Shown here piece by piece: positions 1 to 8,488 of a stretch of 43,446 nucleotides of DNA. The position numbers were made by a program, and so were the translations under genes. Numbering within the stretch: the stretch's first letter is position 1; each line of letters opens with the position of its first letter. The notes beneath the pieces are model-generated. The model was not told the origin of the DNA, searched no databases, and saw only the letters and a program-made list of their open reading frames with translations. Source of the DNA: Methanotrichaceae archaeon. GTDB taxonomy: Archaea > Halobacteriota > Methanosarcinia > Methanotrichales > Methanotrichaceae. The stretch spans positions 1 to 43,446 of the forward strand of contig JAFGMR010000081.1 in assembly GCA_016927425.1 (NCBI GenBank), read 5' to 3'.

Positions 1-180
1 CAAACATCGCGACCAAATCGACCATCGAATCGTCCCCGTATCCTAGACCTCAGCGGTCTTATGCCACGGCAGATCCCGATTGCCGATAGAGCCTTATTCC
101 GAAAGCAATTAGTTATGGATGCAGGTAGGGATGCCCAGATGGACGCCAATTTGGATTCATCGAAAACAGCCAATGGATAA
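1..180 (+). CDS. Possible C-terminal tail of a gene cut by the window edge
   Basis: The frame beginning at base 1 stays open for 59 codons and ends at TAA 178-180, just before the flippase gene. The peptide is hydrophilic and rich in Arg, Asp and Asn, with no motif I recognise. Of the other two + frames, one closes within about 45 bases and one near base 89, so this is the longest open frame here. It could be the end of an upstream gene of the polysaccharide locus or simply chance. Confidence 0.25.
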   Translation, partial: QTSRPNRPSNRPRILDLSGLMPRQIPIADRALFRKQLVMDAGRDAQMDANLDSSKTANG

Positions 181-195
181 TATGGACGCTTCGAG

Positions 196-1464
196 ATGCT
201 TCGACGAGGCCTTGCCTGGCAGAAGGCGCTAGGGAATCCCGCTCACGCCGTAAGCGATCCCCTGATGAGGAACTCCTTCTTCATAGGGCTTAGCCGTGCG
301 GCTAACAAGGCGATCGGCCTGCTATTTTGGAGCGTCGCTGCCAGGTACTACTCGATAGCTGATGTAGGGCTTGGAACTGCCATGATCTCCTCGCTGGAGC
401 TCGTGATGATCCTATCCCGGTTCGGATCCGACGTCTCTATAATTCGCTTTATGCCACTGAGGGATAAGGACGTGGTCTTCAACAGCGGCCTCTGGATTCC
501 TGCAGCGCTCTCCCTCGCAATCAGCCTGGCATTCCTCGCAACAATGGATACGATCTCCCCCGACCTCTCCTTCATAAGGGATTACTCCATATTCTTCATA
601 GCGATCTGCCTCGCCCACTCTGCAACGCTTACAATTGGCTACGCCTTGATCTCAGAGCGCCGCGGGGGGGCATATCTGAGCCAGAACCTCCTCCTCTCCA
701 CACGCATCCCTTTCCTCCCCATCCTTGCTGGCATGGGTTGCATCGGCATCTTCTTCTCGCTCGGAGCAGCATACATAATAGCGCTCGTGGTATCGGCAGT
801 CCAGATCTCCAGGAATCTTCGATTCAGAGCGAGAATCGACAGGATGTTTCTCGAGGATACTCTGAGGTTCTCCTCCCTGAACTACCTGGCAAGCGTTCTA
901 AACGCAGCCCCCGCCCTCATACTACCGATCATGATCCTCAACATGCTCGGACCAATAGAGGCTGCCAGATGGTACGTGGCCTTCTCAGTAGCAAACATAA
1001 TATTGATAGTTCCCGACGCCATCAGCACCTCCTTCTTCGTCGAGGGAAGCCATGGCAGGGATATGGGAAAAGGCATCTTTCGGGTGCTATCGCATACCTT
1101 CGGCCTTCTGCTCATCCCTGTCGTGATCGTATATATCTGGGGCGAGGAGATATTAGGGCTTCTGGGGCCGGAGTATGCCAAGTCGATCGATCTCCTCAGG
1201 ATCCTGGTGCTCGGAAGCTTCTTCGTCACCGTCTACAGCCTCTACATCCCTATCCAGAACATCAGGGCTCGGCCAGGGATCGTCGTCCTCATGAACTTTG
1301 CGAGGTTCGTCTTTTTGCTCGGACTCAGTTATATATTCATATTCAGTTATGGGATAATCGGCGTGGGATATGCGTGGATTCTAACATATGCCGCGCTCAG
1401 CCTTGCCGTTGCATGCGAAGCCATAAGATTCGGCAGGGCGAAGAAAGGGATTGATCTTCCATGA
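196..1464 (+). CDS. Polysaccharide flippase (Wzx-like, MVF/MATE fold)
   Basis: A 422-residue integral membrane protein with about twelve hydrophobic segments spread over its length, as in Wzx/RfbX-type lipid-linked glycan flippases. The N-terminal part has the family's usual layout: a first helix after a short basic tail, then an ADVGLGTA-type turn near residue 55 and an arginine-containing loop near residue 80. The role would be moving undecaprenyl- or dolichyl-linked sugars across the membrane for export. The start is the first ATG after an in-frame TAA at 178-180; no strong ribosome site precedes it. Its stop overlaps the next gene in ATGA (1461-1464), so the two are translationally coupled. 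The glycosyltransferase and sugar-modifying genes of the facing operon support a surface-glycan role. The glycan itself cannot be read from the sequence. Confidence 0.85.
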   Translation: MLRRGLAWQKALGNPAHAVSDPLMRNSFFIGLSRAANKAIGLLFWSVAARYYSIADVGLGTAMISSLELVMILSRFGSDVSIIRFMPLRDKDVVFNSGLWIPAALSLAISLAFLATMDTISPDLSFIRDYSIFFIAICLAHSATLTIGYALISERRGGAYLSQNLLLSTRIPFLPILAGMGCIGIFFSLGAAYIIALVVSAVQISRNLRFRARIDRMFLEDTLRFSSLNYLASVLNAAPALILPIMILNMLGPIEAARWYVAFSVANIILIVPDAISTSFFVEGSHGRDMGKGIFRVLSHTFGLLLIPVVIVYIWGEEILGLLGPEYAKSIDLLRILVLGSFFVTVYSLYIPIQNIRARPGIVVLMNFARFVFLLGLSYIFIFSYGIIGVGYAWILTYAALSLAVACEAIRFGRAKKGIDLP

Positions 1465-3338
1465 GGCTCGACGATCGATTTGCGATCACCGGGAGGATCC
1501 TGCTCTATCTGATACCCGCAGTCGCAATCGTTGGGCTTGCGCTCCCACCCCTGCTAGGCCTGCACAGCCTGTCGCTCCTTGGAAGCTATCTCGCAATCCC
1601 CATGATAGCAGGAACGATCCTCTTTCTGATATATCGGGAGAGCCCCTATCAGGAGGTGAGGCTAAATGAGCGGATCTTTTACCTGTTCATAGCTGCCTAT
1701 GCGCCCCTATTCACCATATCGGCGTTGATACTGGCTACCTACACCCCCCGGCCTATCGGATATTACCTCGTGATAACGCTGCTAGCGACCATAGTCCTCA
1801 TGGAGATACTTCTATTCGAGGCTACCAGCGGAAGGGTGCTGATCATCCTCGCCCAGATCATTGCACTGAACCTCAACCTGATCTGGGGCGTTACAATGAA
1901 GTACCATCTATTCATCGGCAGGATGGATCCCATCTCCCACATATTCTACATCTCAACGCTGATGGAAGCGGCCCACGTGACCGATGCATTCGACAACTAC
2001 CGCGCCTTTCCCCTCTGGCACGTATTAGTTTATGCTTTATATATCATAATGAGATCGCCATTGCCACTGGAGAAGATGATCTTCCTTGCAAACGGCCTGG
2101 TCTATGCATTTCTCGTGCCGATGGCCTACCTTGTATCGAGGGCGGTATTCAAGGACCGGTCTCTTGCCCTGATGATCTCGCTTTTCATCGTCTTCTACAC
2201 GGATGTGCTACTTTACGGCATGTCCTCGATCCCCAGGAGCGTTGTCTCGTTCCTGGAGCTGATATTATTGTATTTTATCTTTATTAAAGATAGCACTATG
2301 AAGCTATTTATAATCGTGACTCTGACGATTGTCTTGATCCTCTACCATCCAGTGTCACTTCCGTTTATATTGGTGATATTTTCCATAATAATCATATTGG
2401 ATTTGATTTATGAAAGCAAAGAGGGGAGGACTATCGGCCTCAGATATCTCTTTTTTAGCATTGTATTCTGCATTGGGTATTGGATGTATAATTCAATATA
2501 CATATTAGAAGGCCTCCTGGAGAACGTGATGATCTCCGTGCCCTCCCTCCTTACAACCAAATCCATAGCAGATGCGCCATTCGATGAGCTATTCAACTAT
2601 CTCCAGTATGCTCCGCTGCTCCTCTTCATCGTATTCGGCATACTATGGGCGCTGAACGATGAGAGGTTCTCGACAAGGGCGAAGATGCTATGCCTCGTTG
2701 GGGTCTTATTGGTCGCGGTCTCCTTCCCCGGACCGATGCTCCTCTTCACACATTTTGTAAAGAGGTTCAACATCATGAGGTTTGGAGAATACGCATTCAT
2801 ATTCATAATCATGGCCTCGGCGGTCGGATTTTCAGGGCTCTTCCACAAGGCGAGAAGATATGGTCGATCCATCCTCGTCGTAACCTTCATGGCATTAATC
2901 TTCCTCTCGGTCTCGAACGACTTCACCGCCTCCGACAATCCCATTGTGAAGCGGACGTTCTATACGTTCTACATGAGCGAGAACGAGGTCGATTCGACTC
3001 GATTCCTTCCGCAGGTCGCTGGCGGATACGTCATGTCCGACTACGTCGTCGCAAGATATCTTGAGTGCTCTCCCTTCCAGGAAAAGGCACATGTTCTCGA
3101 GGTCGATCGCATAAATATGAGGCTTTTGAGAAACTCGTCCGACGACTTGCTGCTGATCAGGGCTAGCGAGCTCGATGAAAGGCCCTTGAAGCTCTACACC
3201 TCTATAAGAGGAAACTTCGTCTCGCACCCAAACCTGCTCAACCTGCTCGACTACTACATGCCGGATCTGGCCATGTGGGGAGAGCTTTCCGAGTACAACA
3301 GGATCTACGACTCAGGCGCCGTCCAGGGGCTCGTTTAG
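1461..3338 (+). CDS. Large multi-spanning membrane protein, probable GT-C-type glycosyltransferase or polymerase
   Basis: A 625-residue protein with roughly twelve or more hydrophobic helices in the first 480 residues, then a soluble C-terminal region of about 140 residues. An extracytoplasmic loop near residue 155 holds GRMDPISHIFY, and a short loop further on has the sequence DAFDNYRAFP. A long acidic first loop between early helices is typical of GT-C enzymes, which use lipid-phosphate-linked sugars. No named family is recognised with certainty, so a glycan polymerase is also possible. It overlaps the flippase by four bases (ATGA), which argues for a joint role in building and exporting the same glycan. 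The stretch around 2250-2500 is distinctly AT-rich because it encodes Ile/Leu/Phe-rich helices. Confidence 0.65.
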   Translation: MRLDDRFAITGRILLYLIPAVAIVGLALPPLLGLHSLSLLGSYLAIPMIAGTILFLIYRESPYQEVRLNERIFYLFIAAYAPLFTISALILATYTPRPIGYYLVITLLATIVLMEILLFEATSGRVLIILAQIIALNLNLIWGVTMKYHLFIGRMDPISHIFYISTLMEAAHVTDAFDNYRAFPLWHVLVYALYIIMRSPLPLEKMIFLANGLVYAFLVPMAYLVSRAVFKDRSLALMISLFIVFYTDVLLYGMSSIPRSVVSFLELILLYFIFIKDSTMKLFIIVTLTIVLILYHPVSLPFILVIFSIIIILDLIYESKEGRTIGLRYLFFSIVFCIGYWMYNSIYILEGLLENVMISVPSLLTTKSIADAPFDELFNYLQYAPLLLFIVFGILWALNDERFSTRAKMLCLVGVLLVAVSFPGPMLLFTHFVKRFNIMRFGEYAFIFIIMASAVGFSGLFHKARRYGRSILVVTFMALIFLSVSNDFTASDNPIVKRTFYTFYMSENEVDSTRFLPQVAGGYVMSDYVVARYLECSPFQEKAHVLEVDRINMRLLRNSSDDLLLIRASELDERPLKLYTSIRGNFVSHPNLLNLLDYYMPDLAMWGELSEYNRIYDSGAVQGLV

Positions 3339-3398
3339 ACCCTGCGGGGAAGCTGGGATTCCCAGGACGAGCCGCCTCCGCCGTCAATCGGATCTATT

Positions 3399-4127
3399 TT
3401 ATTTCTTCCCCCAGTTTGAAAGCCGTGATATCAGGGGCTGATTCATCACGGATAGGTATCTCAGCCGGCCGACGCGCTCGAAGCCCGCCTTCTCGATCCC
3501 CCTCTGTGATGCAGGATTTTTGATATCGGCCGAGATATAGACCGTTCCCTCTGGATCCTCTTCCCATATGTCACTGCAGATATGGCAGAGCATCTCAGGA
3601 AAGATGCTCTTGCCTCGAAATAAATCGTAAGTCCGGCAGAAGAAGATGTAATATGCATCATTTCCGGCGAACAGGCTGTGGCGGTTGTAGGAATACGGCT
3701 TGAACCGGGAGAGCTTGCACGATACATACCGGCAGGCAAGCTGGCCCTCCCAGCTGGCGAGATATACGCTGCAGCCTTTTCTCATGAGATACCCAAGCTT
3801 CCTTTCTTCGTCAAGGCCGGCGAGACCGCCCTCATCGGCTAACCTTTGCCATCCAAGGTCAGGCCGGTTCATCTGCGAGGAGACATCGACTGCCTCGGCG
3901 ATCCCATCGGATACCCTCTGCCGGCCCAGATCGGGATGCTTCCCCGAATTCTCCACATTACCGCCGGAGTTGCCGAGCCGTTGACAGAACTGCGAGCCTT
4001 GGTCATTCTGGGGCCTGAAGAGCTCCCCCCCACCCCAATGCCTCGCATAGACCCAGTTATCCACGTTCGTTATTGCGATCCTTTTCAGAATCCCGAGCAT
4101 AACGCGAAGATCGGATCGGGCTTTCAA
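3399..4127 (-). CDS. GNAT/FemAB-like acyltransferase
   Basis: A 242-residue protein whose C-terminal half looks like a GNAT-fold acyltransferase: around residues 204-222 the sequence NPASQRGIEKAGFERVG matches the usual end of the acyl-CoA-binding part. The N-terminal 90 residues are Gln/Gly/Asn-rich and not recognisable. The start chosen is TTG at 4127, because GAGGCGG lies about seven bases before it and it overlaps the stop of the upstream gene. The first ATG, at 4100, has no ribosome site and would shorten the protein by nine residues. It is the last gene of the - strand glycan operon. It probably acetylates or aminoacylates a sugar or lipid-linked intermediate; substrate unknown. Confidence 0.6.
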   Translation of the reverse strand: MKARSDLRVMLGILKRIAITNVDNWVYARHWGGGELFRPQNDQGSQFCQRLGNSGGNVENSGKHPDLGRQRVSDGIAEAVDVSSQMNRPDLGWQRLADEGGLAGLDEERKLGYLMRKGCSVYLASWEGQLACRYVSCKLSRFKPYSYNRHSLFAGNDAYYIFFCRTYDLFRGKSIFPEMLCHICSDIWEEDPEGTVYISADIKNPASQRGIEKAGFERVGRLRYLSVMNQPLISRLSNWGKK

Positions 4128-5143
4128 TGAAACCGCCTCTTCAAGACACTCCGGTAGAGCATCTCTCCAGCGGCTCCAAACGCCGTTTTCTTGTGCACCC
4201 GAAAGTATGTCGAAAGAGATGGATCGAACTTGGACTTGAAGAGGCAGAGCCTCGGGGTGTTTGCGCCGGAGAGCTCATAGACTCGGCATCCCTCCTCCCT
4301 CGCCCCCTCGATCGTCAGCCAGTAGGCACACTCGTTCACGTGCTGGATGGAGATATCCTGCCCAGGCCTGACGCCGCCGACCCAAGTTAAGTAGCGATCC
4401 TTGTAGACGACCACGCCCCAGATCCCAAGCAGATCCTCCTCTCCCTCGATGAGATAGAGGCGGACGCTCTCTGGAAAAGCGTCTGCCAGATCATCGAGAT
4501 AATCCACGGATACTAAAGGAGGCATGAGCCCCTGGCTCCCGTACCTCTCCGCCTCCATCCGATAGAAGGCCTCGATATCCTCCCTCGTCCTCGCCCGACG
4601 AAGGCTGATCTTGCCCATGCTCCGCTTAATGTATTTCCTCGTACGGTATTGGATCCCATCCCAGATCTCCTGCAGGGATCGATCGAGATCCAGCTCATAT
4701 GTGTACTGAGGCTCTGCCTGAAATCCGTTCCATATGAATGGCCTGACATCGCCAATCCCGGGGACGCAGGTGATGGCCACATGATGGGGCGAGAGCGTTC
4801 TCATGAGATCGAGCAGCCTCTGGACCAAGGCCTTGGAGTGCGCCTCCCTCTTGATCTGCGAATAGCGGTCATGATCCGTTGGCAAGACCGGTCCGAGATA
4901 GGGCACGCTAGTCCTCGGCGGGGGGGAGAGGAGGACTCTCAAGGCTCCAAACCTCCTGTAGAAGAGCGGCAGAAGGCCTATGAGCTGGCCTTCTCGATGG
5001 ACTCCGATGGGCAAGAAACCGTAGCCCGTATGCTCCTCGATAACTTTAAGGAAATCCCATCTGTGAAAGAGCATGCCATAAGGGCTCTCCTCGACGAGGC
5101 CCTCCCATGAATCCCTGTCGACGAGCATCTCATCGATAGCCAT
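4124..5143 (-). CDS. FemAB/BioF2-like acyltransferase (GNAT superfamily)
   Basis: A 339-residue protein resembling the FemAB-type group with a BioF2-like acetyltransferase domain, often found in exopolysaccharide loci. The N-terminal part has SPYGMLFHRWDFLKVIEEHT (roughly residues 20-40) followed by GQLIGLLPLFYRR, the typical opening of this family. The second half carries the tandem GNAT core with the segment YLTWVGGVRPG. The start is ATG 5143, with GGAGGTG eight bases upstream; an ATG at 5167 would add eight residues but lies before that site. It overlaps the upstream gene by 14 bases and the downstream one by four. In bacteria FemAB proteins add amino acids to peptidoglycan, which archaea lack, so the acceptor here is probably a surface sugar (inference). 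Confidence 0.75.
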   Translation of the reverse strand: MAIDEMLVDRDSWEGLVEESPYGMLFHRWDFLKVIEEHTGYGFLPIGVHREGQLIGLLPLFYRRFGALRVLLSPPPRTSVPYLGPVLPTDHDRYSQIKREAHSKALVQRLLDLMRTLSPHHVAITCVPGIGDVRPFIWNGFQAEPQYTYELDLDRSLQEIWDGIQYRTRKYIKRSMGKISLRRARTREDIEAFYRMEAERYGSQGLMPPLVSVDYLDDLADAFPESVRLYLIEGEEDLLGIWGVVVYKDRYLTWVGGVRPGQDISIQHVNECAYWLTIEGAREEGCRVYELSGANTPRLCLFKSKFDPSLSTYFRVHKKTAFGAAGEMLYRSVLKRRFH

Positions 5144-6176
5144 GCTCAAACCACCTCCAAACCTCATCAGACGATGCGATCCAGGCCTCCTTTCTCCTCC
5201 CGTAGTCGAGAAGCTTCCGATAAAGCCGAAGGGAATCCCTACGGAAGGGAGATGAGAACATGTTGTTGTGCCAGAGAACGGTCATTACGCCCCGATTCTT
5301 CTCGACGATATCGATAAGCGTCCTCATCACTTCCCACGCCTTTCCCATCTCAAGGCCGAAGAGGGCCATGTCCGCCAGGTTCAAGGGGATCTCAATGATA
5401 TCGATCGATCTCTCCTCGTCGAGGTCGTAGGGGAGATATGGATGGCACATCTGATTCCTGAAGCCGGCATGACGGCCGTAGCCGAATGTGCTGTCGTAAG
5501 AGAAGTCCGCCTCTGCCAGCAGCTTCCAGGTCTGCGGAACCTCGAACCTCAAATAATGGCCCCGATAGCCAAGGACCCTCTGACCGAGGCTCCTCTCCAG
5601 CCGCGCCTTCTCGCTCATCAGGTCTTTCAGGCTGTCGTAGGCATAGTATCCGCCATGGAGGCCAACGCTGTAGCCCCTATCGATAATGGATCCAAGATCC
5701 GCCTCCAGCTCCTCTATATCGTACCTGAACCTGCGAACATCCCTCTCCGTCGAGAGGAAGAAGAATGTGGACTTGGCATCGTATGCATCCTCGAGGTCGA
5801 TGATATCCATGAAGTTTCTATATGGGCTGCTTGCCCTTCCCTTCCATCTCCAGAGGAGAGAGCGCCTAAACCAGTCGAGCTCTTCCCTGCCGGCTTGATA
5901 GGGAAGAGAAGCGAGCATGTGGCTTAGGGGCGGATAGATATCGTCCACATCGTGCGTCAGGCAGAGGGCAAAACCCTCTCCTTCCGGATACTCGGGCGAA
6001 TAGCCCAACTGCTGCAGATACCTGGAGACCGCAGGATCTGTGAGGCAGTCGAGATCGTCCCTGTCGGGGACGTAGCGCCCGTGCTCGTCATGCCGCAAGG
6101 AGCGATACTCCTTCCTCCTCGTGAACTGATCCCAAAGACGGCTTTTCCCCATCAACGCTTCATGAATATCGATCAC
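5130..6176 (-). CDS. Polysaccharide deacetylase-like protein (NodB fold)
   Basis: A 348-residue protein of the polysaccharide deacetylase superfamily. The first motif is clear: LTHDVDD at residues 73-79 supplies the catalytic Asp and metal-binding Asp. The second motif, normally HxxxH, reads H174-GGY-Y178, so the second histidine is replaced by tyrosine. A third block, GYRGHYLRFE, follows near residue 200. The missing zinc ligand suggests a different metal site, a changed reaction or loss of activity; this is seen directly but its effect is inferred. The start is GTG 6176 with GAGGGCGG upstream, 15 bases after the previous stop. Together with the two acyltransferases downstream it may remodel N-acetyl groups on the exported glycan. 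Confidence 0.75.
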   Translation of the reverse strand: MIDIHEALMGKSRLWDQFTRRKEYRSLRHDEHGRYVPDRDDLDCLTDPAVSRYLQQLGYSPEYPEGEGFALCLTHDVDDIYPPLSHMLASLPYQAGREELDWFRRSLLWRWKGRASSPYRNFMDIIDLEDAYDAKSTFFFLSTERDVRRFRYDIEELEADLGSIIDRGYSVGLHGGYYAYDSLKDLMSEKARLERSLGQRVLGYRGHYLRFEVPQTWKLLAEADFSYDSTFGYGRHAGFRNQMCHPYLPYDLDEERSIDIIEIPLNLADMALFGLEMGKAWEVMRTLIDIVEKNRGVMTVLWHNNMFSSPFRRDSLRLYRKLLDYGRRKEAWIASSDEVWRWFEHGYR

Positions 6177-6191
6177 CGCGATCTGCCGCCC

Positions 6192-7244
6192 TCATCTCCC
6201 AAAAGGGAGCTCTTCTACAAGATCTACCATGAATCGAGATAGGTCAATCTTGTCCCTCAAGCACCTCTTTCTTCGCTCCTGCCAGATGGACTTGATATCA
6301 GGGGTTGCTACCAGGTCGAGGGCCTTTTCAAGCGCCTCTCTTTCCTCCCTGCAGTTCATGATGAGATCATACTTCTCCTCCAGCTCGATGAAGTTTCCCA
6401 TATCCCTCTGGCCCACGAAGGAATTACATCTGATAACCGGGCATCCGAGCACTCCGGCCTCGGTTGCCATCGTCTGAGAATCGCAGACGAGCATCTTCGC
6501 ATAGAAGAGGAGATGGTGTAGCTTCTCCGGGGAAATATCCAGGCGGAAGCGTTCGAGGTCCCGAGGAAGCAGCGACTCGGAGGAGATGAGGACCCTCGAG
6601 TGCCTTCCGATCTCCTCGACAAGCCCCCTCTTAGCATCGATCGAGAGGCCCATCCGGCCCCTATCGTGGTAGGAATTCCAGTCGATGAAGCGAAGAATCA
6701 CGTACCCATCAGGAGAGAGGCCGAGATCCCTCACCACCCCCTCATCCGGGCGGAAGTTGTCGGGGTGAAGGTAGGCGAGCTCCTTATAGCTATCCACCCG
6801 CACAGCCCTCCTGCCGTAGTCGTGCCGAACTGACGTCGGGGCAAGGATCACATCGGCGAATGGAAGGGTCAGCATATCGGCCAGGGGAAAGCCCACAGCC
6901 TCAGGCTCCGTGTCGGTGAATATCAGGGATTTTCGGCCAAGAAGCCTCGAGGAATGGGCAACGGCGGGATTTAGGACGCCTATTAGGCAGTCCGGCCGAA
7001 ACCTCCTCGCCTCTCTGTAGATCAGCAAATCCCTTTCAATCCACTCCCTAAGGAGGCCGTATCCCCTATGGCTGGCTCTGCCTATCGGCAGATAGGGGAT
7101 TGAATAGGCAGAGAGCAATTGAAGCGTCACCTCCTTATCTCTCGCAGTGACCCTTATCCGGTGCCCGCGCCGCTCCATCTCCCAGATGAAGTTCTTGAAG
7201 AGATGAACATGGGCCGGGTGGCCCGTATCGATCAGTATCCTCAT
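6192..7244 (-). CDS. DUF354 family protein (GT-B / UDP-GlcNAc 2-epimerase-like fold)
   Basis: A 350-residue protein that opens with the DUF354 signature ILIDTGHPAHVHLFKN followed by a basic strand and RVTARDKEVT. The C-terminal half has LVCDSQTMATEAGVLGCP (about residues 252-269), the nucleotide-sugar site typical of the UDP-GlcNAc 2-epimerase / GT-B fold. Biochemical function of the family is unsettled; members sit in archaeal surface-glycan loci and may be glycosyltransferases or epimerases. The gene starts at ATG 7244, overlapping the stop of the GT2 gene in ATGA, so the pair is co-translated. It probably acts in the cytoplasm on a nucleotide sugar or lipid-linked sugar. Confidence 0.85.
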   Translation of the reverse strand: MRILIDTGHPAHVHLFKNFIWEMERRGHRIRVTARDKEVTLQLLSAYSIPYLPIGRASHRGYGLLREWIERDLLIYREARRFRPDCLIGVLNPAVAHSSRLLGRKSLIFTDTEPEAVGFPLADMLTLPFADVILAPTSVRHDYGRRAVRVDSYKELAYLHPDNFRPDEGVVRDLGLSPDGYVILRFIDWNSYHDRGRMGLSIDAKRGLVEEIGRHSRVLISSESLLPRDLERFRLDISPEKLHHLLFYAKMLVCDSQTMATEAGVLGCPVIRCNSFVGQRDMGNFIELEEKYDLIMNCREEREALEKALDLVATPDIKSIWQERRKRCLRDKIDLSRFMVDLVEELPFGR

Positions 7245-8188
7245 CGCTCCTCGCGATTATTGTCCTGCATATCGAAGAGCATGGCAAAGAGGAGCGACTG
7301 CATCCCGAGAATCAGTATGAGAAACGAGAGGACCCCCCTGATGAAGAGAGAGCCTCCAAGCACGAACTTGTAATAAAGGGAGTATATGGCAACGAGAATT
7401 CCTAATGGAACGAGCACAACGCCCAGGATGTAGAAGAGGACGAGGGGATGAAAGTCCATGCATATGTACTTGACCTTCAGCCTCCAGAAGAAGTCGCATA
7501 AAAGAAGGAGCGATACCTTAGGGATGTACCTCCGGTATTTGATCTTTGACTTCTCACCCCCGTACCTTGCAGGAATGACCACGTCGACAGCCTGAAAGCC
7601 ATAGACGTTAAGCTTGACGAGGAGATCGTTGCAGTAGCCATATCCCGGATAGAGGGAGTCGAGGTCGATGCTCTCAAGCGCTCTCTGGCTGATCGCCGTA
7701 TAGCCATTTTGAGGGTCCATCAAATCCCAGTATCCGGAGGAGATCTTGGTCAACAGGGTGAGCATAGCATTTCCGATAAAGCGCCACCTGCTCATTCCCT
7801 GCCAGTACTCCCGGCTGAACAGGCGGTTTCCCTTGGAGTAGTCGGCCCTTCCCCCCACAATGGGATCGAGCAGGGATGTCATCGCCGCGGGATCCATCTG
7901 GTCGTCGCCAGCCATCACGACGGCGACATCCATGCCACCAGCAAGAGCCGCCCTATATCCGCTCGCAATCGCGGCACCTACGCCCATATTGCGATCATGG
8001 GCGATCAATTGGATCCGCTCGTCCACCTCGGCCATGGAGATCGCGAGTCCGGCCGTCCTGTCCGAGGATCCGTCGTCGACGACGTATATCCTATCGAGAA
8101 GATCCGGCATCGAGCATAGCGTCCTCTCTATAAGCCGCTCCTCGTTGAAGGCTGGAACGACAACACAGACCCTCCTCCCCTCATACAT
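7241..8188 (-). CDS. Glycosyltransferase family 2 with C-terminal membrane anchor
   Basis: A 315-residue GT-A enzyme. VVVPAFNEERLI (residues 9-20), VVDDGSSDRT (36-45) and GDDQMDP (94-100) are the nucleotide-sugar and metal-binding blocks of GT2 enzymes of the dolichyl-phosphate sugar synthase type. Two hydrophobic helices at the C terminus (about 243-270 and 276-303) would hold it in the membrane. The likely reaction is transfer of a sugar from a nucleotide donor to a polyprenyl phosphate or growing lipid-linked glycan. It is the first well-supported gene of the - strand operon running to 3399. Which sugar it transfers cannot be told. Confidence 0.88.
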   Translation of the reverse strand: MYEGRRVCVVVPAFNEERLIERTLCSMPDLLDRIYVVDDGSSDRTAGLAISMAEVDERIQLIAHDRNMGVGAAIASGYRAALAGGMDVAVVMAGDDQMDPAAMTSLLDPIVGGRADYSKGNRLFSREYWQGMSRWRFIGNAMLTLLTKISSGYWDLMDPQNGYTAISQRALESIDLDSLYPGYGYCNDLLVKLNVYGFQAVDVVIPARYGGEKSKIKYRRYIPKVSLLLLCDFFWRLKVKYICMDFHPLVLFYILGVVLVPLGILVAIYSLYYKFVLGGSLFIRGVLSFLILILGMQSLLFAMLFDMQDNNREER

Positions 8189-8194
8189 CCGATA

Positions 8195-8449
8195 TCACCC
8201 GAGACCCCCCAGATTATCAGCATCATGCTTGAGGATCAGCATTTCATCTTCTTTTCTGGCAACATTCCATTTGGGTTCGTCCGCCGGGATCGTCCGTCGA
8301 AGCTTCCAAAGATATTTCATTTGATCCGCCATCGTGGGCCAAAACCACCGCCAAAGGAGCTGTCTTTCCCATAAAGTAGGCTGGTTCAATATATAAAATC
8401 TTGCCTGTACTTGCTCCATTTCGTGCGCATACGAGAGATGCTGATCCAA
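8195..8449 (-). CDS. Short hypothetical reading frame, possibly a gene remnant
   Basis: An 84-codon frame ending six bases before the GT2 gene. The peptide is Trp-rich in the middle (LLWRWFWPTMADQMKYLWKL) and ends in Gly/Leu. The only start is TTG 8449 without a clear ribosome site, and a second, shorter frame overlaps it. The local sequence is more AT-rich than the operon. I do not recognise the peptide. It may be the eroded end of an older gene lying between the glycan operon and the acquired amidotransferase gene, or a real leader gene of the operon. Confidence 0.3.
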   Translation of the reverse strand: MDQHLSYAHEMEQVQARFYILNQPTLWERQLLWRWFWPTMADQMKYLWKLRRTIPADEPKWNVARKEDEMLILKHDADNLGGLG

Positions 8450-8460
8450 TAACCAAAACG

Positions 8461-8467
8461 TTTTAAG
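8461..8467 (+). promoter_or_regulatory. TATA-like box of the amidotransferase gene
   Basis: TTTTAAG lies with its centre about 25 bases before the ATG at 8489 and no Shine-Dalgarno sequence lies between. This spacing fits an archaeal TATA box driving a leaderless transcript. It is a match by eye only. Confidence 0.45.
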
Positions 8468-8488
8468 GATATAGACCAGACATATGCC

